Shown here: one piece after another, positions 51,159 through 61,038 of the stretch
Layout of the letters: each line of letters opens with the position of its first letter
Numbering within the stretch: position 1 is the stretch's first letter
Assembly: GCF_013408925.1 (NCBI RefSeq)
Contig: NZ_JACCAB010000001.1
Location: 2,542,001-2,606,000 of the forward strand
Direction: 5' to 3'
Source: Pedococcus badiiscoriae
Lineage (GTDB): Bacteria > Actinomycetota > Actinomycetes > Actinomycetales > Dermatophilaceae
DNA: 64,000 bases
The notes under the pieces: generated by a model
The model's database searches: none
What the model was told of the DNA's origin: nothing
What the model saw: only the letters and a program-made list of their open reading frames with translations
Program-made: the position numbers and the translations under genes

Positions 51159-52030
51159 TGAACGACCTGAGCCTGGGCATCCCGGGGGTGGGTGAGATCC
51201 ATCCCGGGACGCATCTCTGCGCGCTGTACTCCGGACCGGCTGAGCGAGAGCGGCTGCTGACCTCGTTCATGCTGGAGGGGGTGCGCCATGGCGACCAGTG
51301 TGTGTGCCTCGGCGACGACCCCGAGCCGGCGAGCATGCCGCCGGGGGCCTACGGACCGGCAGGTCCCGCGGACGAGCGCCGATGGCACCTCAGCAGGTAC
51401 CCGCTCGCGGACGCCTATCTCCGGCCCGGGGCCTGGGAGCGGATGATCTCGCTCCGCGTCGTCTACCCGACGCCGTCCACCGACGGCCAGCTCTCCGTGC
51501 TGCGTGGCGCCGGGGAGATGTCCTGGGTGCCGCAGGAGCCTGGCGCGCAGGAGCCCGGCGCGGAGGAGCTGTCCGACTACGAGCTGGCCGTCACCCAGAT
51601 CCTCGCCGACCTGCCCGCCTTGTTCCTGTGCATGTACGACCTGCAGCGTTTCGAGGTGGGCACGCTCGTCGAGGTCCTGAGGATCCACTCCGCGGTGCTG
51701 CTCGCCGGCGTCGTGCTCCACAACCCTCACAGCCAAGCACCGACCGCCTATCCGAAGCCCGCACCCGACCCAGTCCCGCGGTTCCCGTTGGCCAGGCTTC
51801 CCAACGGCCGCGAGGACGGCGGTGACCGGTGGCTGACCCTCACCGGGGCCGAGGTCCGGGTCGCCGAGCTCGTGGCGTGCGGCATGACGAACCGCGCCAC
51901 GGCGCAGGAGCTGGTCGTGTCGCCCCACACCGTGGACGCGCACCTCAAGCACATGTACGCGAAGCTCGGCATCCACTCGCGGGTCGAGCTCGCCGTCCTG
52001 GCGCTCCAGCACGGGTCCTCCGGCGCCTGA
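51158..52030 (+). CDS. MEDS-domain LuxR-type transcriptional regulator
   Basis: 290 aa from a GTG. The N-terminal MEDS (methanogen/methylotroph DcmR sensory) domain shows H-L-C-A-L-Y-S-G-P-A-E-R-E-R-L-L-T-S-F-M-L-E-G-V-R-H-G-D-Q-C-V-C-L. The C-terminal LuxR helix-turn-helix is L-T-G-A-E-V-R-V-A-E-L-V-A-C-G-M-T-N-R-A-T-A-Q-E-L-V-V-S-P-H-T-V-D-A-H-L-K. It is the first gene of the chaperone/redox block and the obvious candidate regulator. The signal sensed is unknown. Confidence 0.9.
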   Translation: MNDLSLGIPGVGEIHPGTHLCALYSGPAERERLLTSFMLEGVRHGDQCVCLGDDPEPASMPPGAYGPAGPADERRWHLSRYPLADAYLRPGAWERMISLRVVYPTPSTDGQLSVLRGAGEMSWVPQEPGAQEPGAEELSDYELAVTQILADLPALFLCMYDLQRFEVGTLVEVLRIHSAVLLAGVVLHNPHSQAPTAYPKPAPDPVPRFPLARLPNGREDGGDRWLTLTGAEVRVAELVACGMTNRATAQELVVSPHTVDAHLKHMYAKLGIHSRVELAVLALQHGSSGA

Positions 52031-52111
52031 CGCCGAAGCAGGGCAGCGGGCGTCCCAGCGTTGTTCCGGTTCACGCTCCAGGTTCAGGTGTCCCTGTTCG
52101 CGTTGTGAATG

Positions 52112-52140
52112 TTGACGCGATTTGTACGCGTTCACGGGAT
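52112..52140 (+). promoter_or_regulatory. Candidate promoter of the dnaK operon
   Basis: TTGACG (52112-52117), 17 nt, then CGGGAT (52135-52140), giving a leader of about 60 nt. The -10 is poor. No HAIR box (HspR site) is visible in 52031-52202, so the operon is probably not controlled by HspR. Confidence 0.35.
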
Positions 52141-52202
52141 GCCCCCTCATCACCCCCGGCGACAGCATGGCTTGGTCCGATGTCGAGCGAACGGGGTGCG
52201 TC

Positions 52203-54101
52203 ATGGGTAGGGCCGTAGGTATCGATCTGGGAACGACGAACTCGGTGATCGCGGCGATGGAGGGTGGCCAGCCGACGGTCATCCCCAACGCCGAAGGAAA
52301 CCGGACCACGCCCTCCGTCGTCGCGTTCCTCGAGAGCGGTGAACGACTCGTGGGCCAGATGGCCCGGCGACAGGCGATCCTCAACCCCAAGGGCACGATC
52401 TACTCGGCCAAGCGCTTCGTGGGCCGCAAGCACGACGAGGTGCAGAGCGAGCTCGACGCCGTCTCCTACGATGTCGTCTCCGGACCGGACGGGGCGGTGC
52501 GCTTCTCCGTCCACGGCAAGCTCTATGCGCCGGAGGAGATCTCCGCGCAGGTCCTGCGCAAGCTGGCGGACAACGCCGGCAAGACGCTCGGTGAGCGGGT
52601 CACCGAAGCGGTCATCACCGTGCCCGCCCACTTCAACGACGCGCAGCGGCAGGCCACCAAGGACGCGGGCAAGATCGCCGGCCTCGAGGTGCTCCGGATC
52701 ATCAACGAGCCCACTGCTGCGGCGCTCGCATACGGCATGGACAAGCTCGAGAACGAGACCATCCTGGTCTTCGACCTCGGCGGCGGCACCTTCGACGTCA
52801 GCATCCTGACGGTCGGTGAAGGCGTCGTCGAAGTGCGGTCCACGGCAGGCGACACCCACCTCGGCGGGGACGACTTCGACCGGCGGGTCGTGGACTACCT
52901 CGCGGACGAGTTCAAGAAGGAGAACGGCATCGACCTTCGGCAGGACCCGCAAGCCCTGCAGCGCCTGTTCGAGGCGGCCGAGAAGGCCAAGGTCGAGCTG
53001 TCCTCCGTCACCCAGACGGCAGTGAACCTCCCGTTCGTGACGGCGGACGCCTCCGGCCCCAAGCACCTCAACATCAACCTGATGCGCTCCACGTTCGACC
53101 AGCTCACCGCGGACCTGGTCGAACGCTGCATGGGCCCGGTCAAGCAGGCCATGGGTGACGCGAAGGTCACCGCGGACGACATCGACGAGGTGATCCTCGT
53201 CGGCGGCTCCACGCGCATCCCTGCGGTGCAGGACCTGGTGCGCCGGATGACCGGTGGCAAGGAACCCAACATGACCGTCAACCCGGACGAGGTCGTCGCA
53301 CTCGGCGCGGCCGTGCAGGCGGCGATCATCAAGGGCGACGTGAAGGACGTCCTGCTCCTGGACGTCACCCCCCTCTCACTGGGGTTGGAGACGCAGGGCG
53401 GGGTGATGACCAAGGTCATCGAGCGCAACACCACGATCCCGGCGCGGCGCACCGAGGTCTTCAGCACCGCCGAGGACAACCAGGGGGCAGTGGACGTGGT
53501 CGTGCTCCAGGGCGAGCGTGAGCGGGCCAGCGACAACCGGGCCCTGGCCCGGTTCCGGCTGGAGAACATCCGGCCCGCACCTCGAGGGGAGCCGCAGATC
53601 GAGGTCACCTTCGACATCGACGCCAACGGCATCCTGCACGTCTCCGCCAAGGACAAGGACACTGGCGCCGAGCAACAGGTCACCATCAGCGAGACCTCGA
53701 CCCTGAGCCAGGAGGAGGTCGAACGCATGGTCTCGGACGCCGAGGCGCACCGCAGCGAGGATGCCCAGCTCCGTGAGCTGGTCGACGCCCGCAACGAGCT
53801 CGACTCCGTGACCTACCAGGTGCAGCGCCGGCTGGAGCAGGGCGGCAGCGCGATTCCCGAGCACGAGCGCGCCCGGGCGGAGATGTTGGTCAACGACGCG
53901 CGGGCGGCCCTCGACGAGCAGGCGCCGATCGACCGCCTGCGGTCCCTCACCGGCGAGCTCCACCAGATGGCCCAGGCCCTCAGCACGTCTGCCCAGAGCC
54001 AGGCCGGCACCGGGTACGCCGGGGAGTCGGCCGGGTCCGGCCAGGTGGGGCCCAGCGATGACTCGGACGACGTGATCGACGCCGAGTTCACGGCGCACTG
54101 A
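52203..54101 (+). CDS. dnaK: Hsp70 chaperone DnaK
   Basis: 632 aa. Phosphate-1 loop G-I-D-L-G-T-T-N-S near residue 6, [22 protein letters not shown] and [10 protein letters not shown] are intact. The substrate domain follows, and a Ser/Gly/Asp tail ends in D-D-V-I-D-A-E-F. Full length for DnaK. It is first in a run of GrpE, DnaJ, CbpM and ClpB genes, so this is a complete refolding/disaggregation machine. Whether the chromosome has another dnaK elsewhere cannot be seen. Confidence 0.96.
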   Translation: MGRAVGIDLGTTNSVIAAMEGGQPTVIPNAEGNRTTPSVVAFLESGERLVGQMARRQAILNPKGTIYSAKRFVGRKHDEVQSELDAVSYDVVSGPDGAVRFSVHGKLYAPEEISAQVLRKLADNAGKTLGERVTEAVITVPAHFNDAQRQATKDAGKIAGLEVLRIINEPTAAALAYGMDKLENETILVFDLGGGTFDVSILTVGEGVVEVRSTAGDTHLGGDDFDRRVVDYLADEFKKENGIDLRQDPQALQRLFEAAEKAKVELSSVTQTAVNLPFVTADASGPKHLNINLMRSTFDQLTADLVERCMGPVKQAMGDAKVTADDIDEVILVGGSTRIPAVQDLVRRMTGGKEPNMTVNPDEVVALGAAVQAAIIKGDVKDVLLLDVTPLSLGLETQGGVMTKVIERNTTIPARRTEVFSTAEDNQGAVDVVVLQGERERASDNRALARFRLENIRPAPRGEPQIEVTFDIDANGILHVSAKDKDTGAEQQVTISETSTLSQEEVERMVSDAEAHRSEDAQLRELVDARNELDSVTYQVQRRLEQGGSAIPEHERARAEMLVNDARAALDEQAPIDRLRSLTGELHQMAQALSTSAQSQAGTGYAGESAGSGQVGPSDDSDDVIDAEFTAH

Positions 54102-54112
54102 GCGAAACCGTC

Positions 54113-54631
54113 ATGTCCGAGCAAGAGACACCCGAGCAGGAGACACCCGAGCAGAGGCCTGTCGACGCGGACGTCGTCGACAGCACCGCCGAGACCGAGA
54201 AGCAGATCGCCGAGCTCGAGGACTCGTGGCGCCGCACCGCCGCCGAGCTGGACAACTTCCGCAAGCGCTGCGCCAGGGACCTCGTCCGGGCCCGCGAGCA
54301 GGAGCGGGCCTTGGTGGCCGCGCGCTGGCTGCCGGTCCTCGACAACCTCGAGCGTGCGCTCGAGCACGCCTCCTCGAACCCGGACCAGATCGTCGAGGGC
54401 GTCCGCGCCGTGCACCAGCAGGGAGTCGCGATCCTCGCGGACCTGGGCTACCCCCGGCGCGACGACGAGACCGGCAAGCCTTTCGACCCCGCCCGCCACG
54501 AAGCCGTCGGCACCGTTGCAGCCGCGGACCTCGTGCCCGGGACGGTCGCGCACGTCGTCAGGCCCGGATACGGGCCCGACGCCGAGATCCTCCGGCCGGC
54601 GTCTGTCGTAGTGGCGACCAGGAGCGAGTGA
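54113..54631 (+). CDS. grpE: Nucleotide exchange factor GrpE
   Basis: 172 aa. A 20-residue acidic N-terminus with a Glu/Thr/Pro repeat (E-Q-E-T-P repeated) leads into the long coiled coil (I-A-E-L-E-D-S-W-R-R-T-A-A-E-L-D-N-F-R-K-R) and the beta-domain (G-T-V-A-H-V-V-R-P-G-Y). It releases ADP from the neighbouring DnaK. It overlaps dnaJ by 1 nt (TGATG). Confidence 0.93.
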   Translation: MSEQETPEQETPEQRPVDADVVDSTAETEKQIAELEDSWRRTAAELDNFRKRCARDLVRAREQERALVAARWLPVLDNLERALEHASSNPDQIVEGVRAVHQQGVAILADLGYPRRDDETGKPFDPARHEAVGTVAAADLVPGTVAHVVRPGYGPDAEILRPASVVVATRSE

Positions 54632-55599
54632 TGGCCCGGGACTTCTACGAGGTCCTGGGGCTTTCCCGCGATGCCGAACAGTCGGAGATCCAGCGGGCCT
54701 ACCGCAGGCTTGCCCGCACACTCCACCCGGATGTCAACAAGGATCCCGCCGCGGAGGAACGGTTCAAGGAGCTCTCCGAGGCCTACGACGTGCTCTCCGA
54801 CCCCGACCAGCGCACGAGGTACGACGCGTTCGGGGCGGACTTCCGGCGCGTCGGTGCCGACGTGGACCCCGATGCCTACCGCCGCGCGCGCGCCTATGCG
54901 GGGGCCGGTGCCGGCGGCGGGCGGTCGAGCGGCTGGGGCGGGGGAGGTCCCTCGACCGGGGGCTTCCGGTACTCCGGCTCCGGCGACGACGTCGACCTGG
55001 AGGACCTGCTCGGCGGCATCTTCGGCGGTCGCGGCCGCGGCCGCGGTGGCTGGGGACCGCTCGCCGGCTCCGACCACGAGACCGAGGTGGAGGTGAGCAT
55101 CGAGGAGGCGTACCACGGGACCCAGCGCACCCTGTCGATCAGTGGTCCTGACGGTCCGCGCACCCTCGACGTGACCGTCCCCGCAGGCGTGGTGGACGGC
55201 CAGCGGATCCGGCTGCGCGGCCAGGGCGGTCAGGGATCCGGCGGAGGCGAGGCGGGCGACCTGTACCTCGTCGTGCGCATCGCGCCCCACCCTCGCTACC
55301 GGCTCGAGGGCCGGGACCTGCACCTGCTGATGCCCTTGGCCCCGTGGGAGGCCGCCCTCGGCTCGTCGGTGGACATCGACACCCCCGGCGGCCCGGCCAC
55401 CGTCACCGTGCCGGCGGGCACCTCCAGTCATCGCCGCCTGCGGCTCAAGGGCCGCGGGCTGCCGAACAAGCGGGGCAAGCCGGGTGACCTGTATGCCGAG
55501 GCGCAGATCAAGGTCCCCACGTCACCGTCGGCGGAGGAACGCGAGCTGCTCGAGCGACTCGGCAAGGTCTCGAGCTTCGACCCCCGGGGGACACGATGA
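54631..55599 (+). CDS. DnaJ co-chaperone, CbpA-like (no zinc domain)
   Basis: 322 aa. The J domain has H-P-D at residues 32-34. A Gly-rich stretch follows (about 85-145), then the two C-terminal substrate domains with V-T-V-P-A-G-V-V-D-G-Q-R-I-R-L-R-G-Q-G. The four CxxCxGxG zinc repeats of DnaJ are absent, so this is the CbpA type. The next gene encodes a CbpM-like modulator, the expected partner. Confidence 0.94.
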   Translation: MARDFYEVLGLSRDAEQSEIQRAYRRLARTLHPDVNKDPAAEERFKELSEAYDVLSDPDQRTRYDAFGADFRRVGADVDPDAYRRARAYAGAGAGGGRSSGWGGGGPSTGGFRYSGSGDDVDLEDLLGGIFGGRGRGRGGWGPLAGSDHETEVEVSIEEAYHGTQRTLSISGPDGPRTLDVTVPAGVVDGQRIRLRGQGGQGSGGGEAGDLYLVVRIAPHPRYRLEGRDLHLLMPLAPWEAALGSSVDIDTPGGPATVTVPAGTSSHRRLRLKGRGLPNKRGKPGDLYAEAQIKVPTSPSAEERELLERLGKVSSFDPRGTR

Positions 55600-55612
55600 C
55601 GAGGCATCCGCG

Positions 55613-55954
55613 ATGACACAGCCGACCACCGGGGCACCGACCGGGACGAGGTGGGCGCTGGCCCGCCCCTACCGCCTGAGCCTGGACAGCTACGCCCGCA
55701 TCACCGGGGTGCACCCCGAGCTGGTGCGCCGACTGGTCACGCTCGGACTGCTCGACATCACCCGGGACGCTGAGGGCAACCTCTGGTTCGACCCGTCCCA
55801 GGTGCGGGAGATGGCCACCATCCAGCGACTGCACCTGCGGCTGAACCTCAGCTACTCGTCGCTCGGCCTGGTGATGGACCTGCTCAACCGGATCTCCGAG
55901 CTCGAGAGATCCCCCCGGCGCTCGCCAGGAGATAGGGGAGTTCGATGGACCTGA
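55613..55954 (+). CDS. Chaperone modulator CbpM-like (MerR-type helix-turn-helix)
   Basis: 113 aa from the ATG at 55613. The core [22 protein letters not shown] and [21 protein letters not shown] matches CbpM/MerR-like partners of CbpA. It would bind the J domain and tune DnaK work. An alternative is an HspR-like repressor, but the conserved HspR DNA-binding tail is lacking. It overlaps clpB by 10 bp. Confidence 0.85.
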   Translation: MTQPTTGAPTGTRWALARPYRLSLDSYARITGVHPELVRRLVTLGLLDITRDAEGNLWFDPSQVREMATIQRLHLRLNLSYSSLGLVMDLLNRISELERSPRRSPGDRGVRWT

Positions 55955-58581
55955 ACCGGCTCACACAGAAGTCGCAGGAAGCACTGCACGACGCCCAGAC
56001 CAAGGCGCTCCGGTTCGGTCACCAGGAGGTGGACGGCGAGCACCTGCTGCTGGCGCTGCTCGAGCAGGGTGACGGGTTGGTCCCGCCGCTCCTGGCCCGG
56101 GCGGGGGCGGACGTGGTGCGGCTTCGGGAAGACGTGGAGGCCGAGCTCGAGAAGCGTCCGCGCGTCACGGGCTCCGGCGCCGAGCCCGGGAAGGTGTACG
56201 TCACCCAGAGGTTGAACCGCGTCCTCGAGGGAGCCGAGAAGGAGGCCCGCAGGCTGAAGGACGAGTACGTCTCGGTGGAGCACCTGGTGGTCGCGCTGCT
56301 CGACGAGGGCTCCGGTTCGGCAGCGGGTCGGGTCCTCGCGCAGCACGGCGTGACGCGGGACTCGTTCCTGCAGACGCTGACAGCGGTGCGGGGTTCCCAG
56401 CGGGTCACCTCCGCCACGCCCGAGGGGACGTATGAGGCCCTCGCCAAGTACGGTCGCGACCTCGTCGCGGACGCGGCCGCCGGACGCCTGGAGCCAGTGA
56501 TCGGCCGGGACTCGGAGATCCGTCGAGCCGTCCAGATCCTGTCGCGCAAGAGCAAGAACAACCCGGTGCTGATCGGGGAGCCCGGGGTCGGGAAGACCGC
56601 CATCGTCGAGGGTCTGGCGCAGCGGATCCACCACGGCGACGTGCCTGAGGGGCTGCGCGACAAGACCGTCTTCGCCCTCGACATGGGTTCCCTCGTCGCC
56701 GGTGCGAAGTACCGCGGCGAGTTCGAGGAACGCCTCAAGGCCGTCCTCAACGAGGTCCTGGCCGCTGAGGGCAAGATCCTGTTGTTCGTCGACGAGCTGC
56801 ACACCGTGGTCGGTGCCGGCGCGTCGGAAGGTGCGATGGACGCGGGCCAGATGCTGAAGCCCATGCTGGCCCGCGGCGAGCTGCACATGATCGGTGCCAC
56901 CACGCTCGACGAGTACCGGACCCACATCGAGAAGGACGCGGCCCTCGAGCGCCGGTTCCAACCGGTTCTGGTCGACGAACCGAGCGTCGAGGACGCCCTG
57001 TCGATCCTGCGGGGACTGCGCGAGCGGTTCGAGGTCTTCCACGGCGTCAAGATCCACGACGGCGCGCTGGTCGCCGCGGTCACGTTGAGCGACCGCTACA
57101 TCTCCGAGCGCTTCCTGCCCGACAAGGCCATCGACCTGGTCGACGAGGCCTGCGCGATGTTGCGCACCGAGATCGACTCCATGCCCACCGAGCTCGACGA
57201 GCTCACCCGCCGGGTGACGCGCTCCGAGATCGAGGAGGCCGCGATCGCCCAGGAGACGGATCCAGCCAGCAAGCGCCGCCTGGAGGACCTGCGCAGGGAG
57301 CTGGCCGACCTCAAGGCAGAGGCCGATGCCATGCGCGCCCAGTGGGAGGCGGAGCGCCAAGCGCTCCACGAGGTCCAGGCGCTGCGGCAGGAGATCGAGC
57401 AGGTGCGCGTCGAGAGCGAACGTGCCGAGCGGGAGTACGACCTGAACCGGGCCGCGACCCTGCGCCATGGCAAGCTGCCCGAGCTCGAGCGAAGGCTCAC
57501 GGCGGCGGAGGAGCGGCTCGCGGCCAAGCAAGCCGGCAGACGCCTGCTGCGCGAGGTCGTCACGGCCGACGAGATCGCCGCCATCGTGGCGCGGTGGACG
57601 GGCATCCCGTTGGACCGCCTCCAGGAGGGCGAGCGGCAGAAGATCCTTCGCCTCGACGAGGTGCTCCATGAGCGGGTGATCGGCCAGGACGAGGCGGTGC
57701 AGCTGGTGAGCGACGCCGTCGTGCGGGCGCGCTCCGGCATCAAGAACCCGACCCGTCCGATCGGCTCCTTCGTCTTCCTCGGCCCGACCGGCGTGGGCAA
57801 GACCGAGCTAGCCAAGGCCCTCGCGGAGGCCCTCTTCGACAGCGAGGAGAACATCATCCGCATCGACATGAGCGAGTACCAGGAGCGTCACACGGTGAGC
57901 CGGCTCGTGGGGGCCCCACCCGGCTACGTCGGGTTCGAGGAAGGCGGCCAGCTGACCGAGGCGGTCCGGCGCAAGCACTACTCGGTCATCCTGCTCGACG
58001 AGATCGAGAAGGCCCATGTGGACGTCTTCAACACCCTGCTCCAGGTCCTCGACGACGGGCGCCTCACGGACTCTCATGGACGCACGGTCGACTTCCGCAA
58101 CACCGTCATCATCATGACCTCCAACCTCGGGTCGGAGCACCTGCTCGAGGGCGTCACGCCAGACGGTGAGATCAAGCCGGAGGCCCGCGCCATGGTGATG
58201 AGCTCCCTGCGGTCCCACTTCCGGCCGGAGTTCCTGAACAGGGTCGACGAGATCGTGCTGTTCAAGCCGCTGACCTTCACGCAGATCGAGCGCATCGCCG
58301 ACCTGCAGCTGGGCGAGCTGCGCGAGCGGCTGGCGGAGCAGCGGATCACGCTCGAGGCCACCGACCAGGCCCGCCGGTTCATGGCGGAGCAGGGCTTCGA
58401 CCCGGCATACGGCGCCCGACCCCTGCGGCGGTTCATCTCGCGTGAGGTGGAGACCCGCGTGGCCCGCGCGCTCCTGCGCGGTGAGCTGCCCGAGGACTCG
58501 ACCATCGTGGTCGATGTCGCCAACGGGGAGCTCACTGCCATCCCGAAAGCACCCGACACCTCGGAGAAGGCAGTGGCATGA
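55945..58581 (+). CDS. clpB: AAA+ disaggregase ClpB
   Basis: 878 aa. The N-terminal double Clp repeat, AAA-1 with Walker A G-E-P-G-V-G-K-T at 211-218, the pore loop K-Y-R-G at 255-258, the coiled-coil middle domain (about 410-530) and AAA-2 with G-P-T-G-V-G-K-T at 613-620 are all present. The C-terminus lacks the IGF/ClpP-binding loop, so it is a disaggregase, not a protease partner. It works with the DnaK-GrpE-DnaJ genes just upstream. Confidence 0.96.
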   Translation: MDLNRLTQKSQEALHDAQTKALRFGHQEVDGEHLLLALLEQGDGLVPPLLARAGADVVRLREDVEAELEKRPRVTGSGAEPGKVYVTQRLNRVLEGAEKEARRLKDEYVSVEHLVVALLDEGSGSAAGRVLAQHGVTRDSFLQTLTAVRGSQRVTSATPEGTYEALAKYGRDLVADAAAGRLEPVIGRDSEIRRAVQILSRKSKNNPVLIGEPGVGKTAIVEGLAQRIHHGDVPEGLRDKTVFALDMGSLVAGAKYRGEFEERLKAVLNEVLAAEGKILLFVDELHTVVGAGASEGAMDAGQMLKPMLARGELHMIGATTLDEYRTHIEKDAALERRFQPVLVDEPSVEDALSILRGLRERFEVFHGVKIHDGALVAAVTLSDRYISERFLPDKAIDLVDEACAMLRTEIDSMPTELDELTRRVTRSEIEEAAIAQETDPASKRRLEDLRRELADLKAEADAMRAQWEAERQALHEVQALRQEIEQVRVESERAEREYDLNRAATLRHGKLPELERRLTAAEERLAAKQAGRRLLREVVTADEIAAIVARWTGIPLDRLQEGERQKILRLDEVLHERVIGQDEAVQLVSDAVVRARSGIKNPTRPIGSFVFLGPTGVGKTELAKALAEALFDSEENIIRIDMSEYQERHTVSRLVGAPPGYVGFEEGGQLTEAVRRKHYSVILLDEIEKAHVDVFNTLLQVLDDGRLTDSHGRTVDFRNTVIIMTSNLGSEHLLEGVTPDGEIKPEARAMVMSSLRSHFRPEFLNRVDEIVLFKPLTFTQIERIADLQLGELRERLAEQRITLEATDQARRFMAEQGFDPAYGARPLRRFISREVETRVARALLRGELPEDSTIVVDVANGELTAIPKAPDTSEKAVA

Positions 58582-59102
58582 ACACGACGCTGAAGGGCCC
58601 GACCACCATCGTCGTGTGCGCGAACTGCGGCACGAAGAACCGCGTGCCCGCGGTCGCAGGCGGGGCACCCCGCTGCGGAAAGTGCCGGAACCCTCTTGCC
58701 TGGGTGGTCGACACGTCAGACGCGGACTTCGCCGCCGTGGTGGACCGCTCGACCATCCCCGTCCTCGTCGACGTGTGGGCGCCGTGGTGCGGTCCCTGCC
58801 GGATGGTCAGCCCGGCACTGGAGCAGCTGGCGACCGAGCTTGCGGGAAAGCTGAAGCTGGTCAAGGTCAACGCGGACGAGGCGCCGGAGGTCAGTCGCCG
58901 CTTCGAGGTCCAGGCGATCCCGACGCTGGTCCTGATGAACCGCGGTCAAGTCGTGGTCAAGCAGGTCGGGGCCGCGCCCGTACCCGCTCTGCGGTCGTGG
59001 CTCACGCAGCACCTCCCCAAGGAAGACCCCGAGCCCGACCGCTCGAGCCGGGACGAGCCCTCGGGCCGGGACGACCCACCGACCCAGGGCGCCCGGCAGT
59101 GA
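58578..59102 (+). CDS. trxC: Zinc-ribbon thioredoxin (thioredoxin 2 type)
   Basis: 174 aa, ATG overlapping the clpB stop. A zinc ribbon with C14-x2-C17 and C33-x2-C36 precedes the thioredoxin domain, whose active site W-C-G-P-C has Cys71 and Cys74. The cis-Pro is in A-I-P-T-L-V. A charged disordered tail of about 30 residues ends it. Thioredoxin 2 proteins resist oxidation and serve under stress, which fits the operon. Confidence 0.92.
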   Translation: MNTTLKGPTTIVVCANCGTKNRVPAVAGGAPRCGKCRNPLAWVVDTSDADFAAVVDRSTIPVLVDVWAPWCGPCRMVSPALEQLATELAGKLKLVKVNADEAPEVSRRFEVQAIPTLVLMNRGQVVVKQVGAAPVPALRSWLTQHLPKEDPEPDRSSRDEPSGRDDPPTQGARQ

Positions 59103-59377
59103 GCGCGATCCCCGGGCAGCTCCTGCCTGACCCGCACCTGGCGCTGATCCGGCCGGTGGGACCACCCCGGACGCCGGGGTGTGAGGAATGCCTGCTTCTC
59201 GGGACGCCCTGGGTGCACCTGCGGCAGTGCCTCACCTGCGGACAGGTGTGCTGTTGCGACTCCTCTCCGATGCGCCACGCTCGCGCCCACGCCGCCACGG
59301 CTGGCCACGTCATCGTGCGTTCAATCGAGCCGGGGGAGAGCTGGAGGTGGTGCTATGCCGACGAGCAGTACGTCTGA
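59099..59377 (+). CDS. UBP-type zinc-finger protein
   Basis: 92 aa from a GTG overlapping the trxC stop. Cys and His spacing C28-x2-C31, C44-x2-C47, Cys51-53, then H60, H64 and H70 matches the ZnF_UBP fold, better known for ubiquitin binding in eukaryotes. In bacteria the role is unknown; here it lies between a thioredoxin and a reductase-like protein, which suggests a redox partner role. Confidence 0.85.
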   Translation: MSAIPGQLLPDPHLALIRPVGPPRTPGCEECLLLGTPWVHLRQCLTCGQVCCCDSSPMRHARAHAATAGHVIVRSIEPGESWRWCYADEQYV

Positions 59378-61022
59378 GCGCGAGCCCCCGGACCTGCCGG
59401 AGACCCCGGACACCACCGGTGCCTATCCCCGGCTCACCGACGAGCAGCTGATGATGCTCTCGCGGTACGGCGAGCGGAAGAGTCTGCCCCAGGGCACCAC
59501 GTTGTTCTGTGAGGGGGACCGCGACTGCGGGCTGTTCATCGTGCTGGAGGGCAAGGTCCAGGTCGTCCAGGAGGACCGACCTGGGGAAGGTGCGCGCGTC
59601 ATCGCGGTCCACGGCCCGGGTCGGTTCGTGGGTGACCTGTCGATCCTGACCGGCCAGGCCGTCTACGTCACCGGCATCGCCCAGACGGATGTCGAGGTGC
59701 TGGAGATCCCGTACGACCAGCTCAAGGAGGCGGTCACCCAGGACCGGGCACTGGGCGACCTGATCCTGCGGGCCTTCATCCTGCGACGCAACATCCACGC
59801 CGACCTGGGCGCCGGCCTCCAGATCATCGGCTCCCGCTACTCGGCGGACACCCGCCTGCTGAGGGACTTCGCGAGCCGCAACCGCGTCCCGTACCGCTGG
59901 GAGGACGTCGAGGAGGATCCCGAGGCGGAGACCACCCTCCGGGCGTTCGGTATCCCACCCGAGCAGACCCCCGTCGTGATCTGGAAGGGGCAGACCGTCC
60001 TGCGCAGGCCGAGCATCAGGGAGCTGGCCGAGCTCCTCGGTCTGCGGGAGGACGCGGCGGCACGTGACGCCTGCGACCTGCTGGTGGTCGGCGCCGGTCC
60101 CGCGGGTCTGGCTGCTGCGGTGTCTGCAGCGTCCGAAGGACTCTCCACGGTCGTGCTCGACGCCATCGCGACGGGTGGGCAGGCGGGGACGTCGTCCCAG
60201 ATCGAGAACTACCTCGGCTTTCCGGCGGGCATCTCGGGCGCGGAGCTCGCTGATCGAGCGGTGATCCAGGCCCGCAAGTTCGGCGCCACCTTCACGATCC
60301 CCGGTGAGGCCAGGTCGCTCGATCGCCTCGACGGTCACTTCGTCGTGAGCCTGGCGGACGGGGCCCAGGTGGAGGCGCACACCGTGGTGCTCGCGACCGG
60401 CGTGCGGTACCGCCGACTCGAGGTCCCCGGCATGGACCGGTTCGAGGGGCCGAGCGTCTACTACGCCGCCACCGAGTTCGAGGCACGGCTCTGCCGTGGC
60501 GACCCGGTCGTGGTCGTCGGTGGCGGGAACTCGGCCGGGCAGGCGGCACTGTTCCTGTCCCGGAACGCCGCCCACGTCAACCTCGTGATCCGCCACGACG
60601 ACCTGAACCGCGACATGTCCCGCTACCTGGCAGACCGCATACTGTCCGCCGCCCGCGTGCAGGTCTGGCGCAACCGTGAGGTCTGCGAGCTGCAGGGGGA
60701 CCTCGGCCTCGAGGAGGTCATCGTCCGCGACCTGAGGACGGACGAGCGCGAGGCTCTCCGTGCGACGGCGCTCTTCGTGCTGATCGGATCCGAGCCGAAC
60801 ACGCGCTGGCTCGATGACGTGGTCACGCTCGACGACTCGGGGTTCGTGCTCACCGGTGCTGGCGCGCAAGGGGCAGCCATGTTCGCGACGGCGAGCGCGG
60901 GCGTCTTCGCGGTCGGCGACGTGCGCAGCGGCTCGGTGAAGCGGGTGGCGTCCGCCGTGGGGGAGGGCGCGGTTGCCGTGCGCCTGGTCTACGAGCACCT
61001 CGTGAGGGGTGGTCGACGATGA
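59355..61022 (+). CDS. cNMP-binding, glutaredoxin-like and thioredoxin-reductase-like fusion protein
   Basis: 555 aa from the ATG at 59355 (GGAGG upstream; overlaps the previous gene by 23 bp). Residues about 28-140 are a cyclic-nucleotide-binding domain (G-T-T-L-F-C-E-G-D, F-V-G-D-L-S-I-L-T-G). Residues about 160-225 look like a degenerate glutaredoxin fold. The rest is a FAD/NAD(P)H reductase with G-A-G-P-A-G at 246-251 and V-V-G-G-G-N-S-A-G near 388. The C-x-x-C of true thioredoxin reductases is missing at its expected place (Y-Y-A-A-T-E-F-E). It may be a cNMP-gated reductase of a different disulfide or flavin partner. Confidence 0.88.
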   Translation: MPTSSTSEREPPDLPETPDTTGAYPRLTDEQLMMLSRYGERKSLPQGTTLFCEGDRDCGLFIVLEGKVQVVQEDRPGEGARVIAVHGPGRFVGDLSILTGQAVYVTGIAQTDVEVLEIPYDQLKEAVTQDRALGDLILRAFILRRNIHADLGAGLQIIGSRYSADTRLLRDFASRNRVPYRWEDVEEDPEAETTLRAFGIPPEQTPVVIWKGQTVLRRPSIRELAELLGLREDAAARDACDLLVVGAGPAGLAAAVSAASEGLSTVVLDAIATGGQAGTSSQIENYLGFPAGISGAELADRAVIQARKFGATFTIPGEARSLDRLDGHFVVSLADGAQVEAHTVVLATGVRYRRLEVPGMDRFEGPSVYYAATEFEARLCRGDPVVVVGGGNSAGQAALFLSRNAAHVNLVIRHDDLNRDMSRYLADRILSAARVQVWRNREVCELQGDLGLEEVIVRDLRTDEREALRATALFVLIGSEPNTRWLDDVVTLDDSGFVLTGAGAQGAAMFATASAGVFAVGDVRSGSVKRVASAVGEGAVAVRLVYEHLVRGGRR

Positions 61023-61038
61023 AAAGAAAGGACACGTC

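Noticed and set aside
52031..52202. HspR (HAIR) or CIRCE heat-shock operator before dnaK
   Set aside because: No CTTGAGT-N7-ACTCAAG or TTAGCACTC-type inverted repeat can be found; only an imperfect TTGACGCG/CGCGTTCA symmetry is seen.
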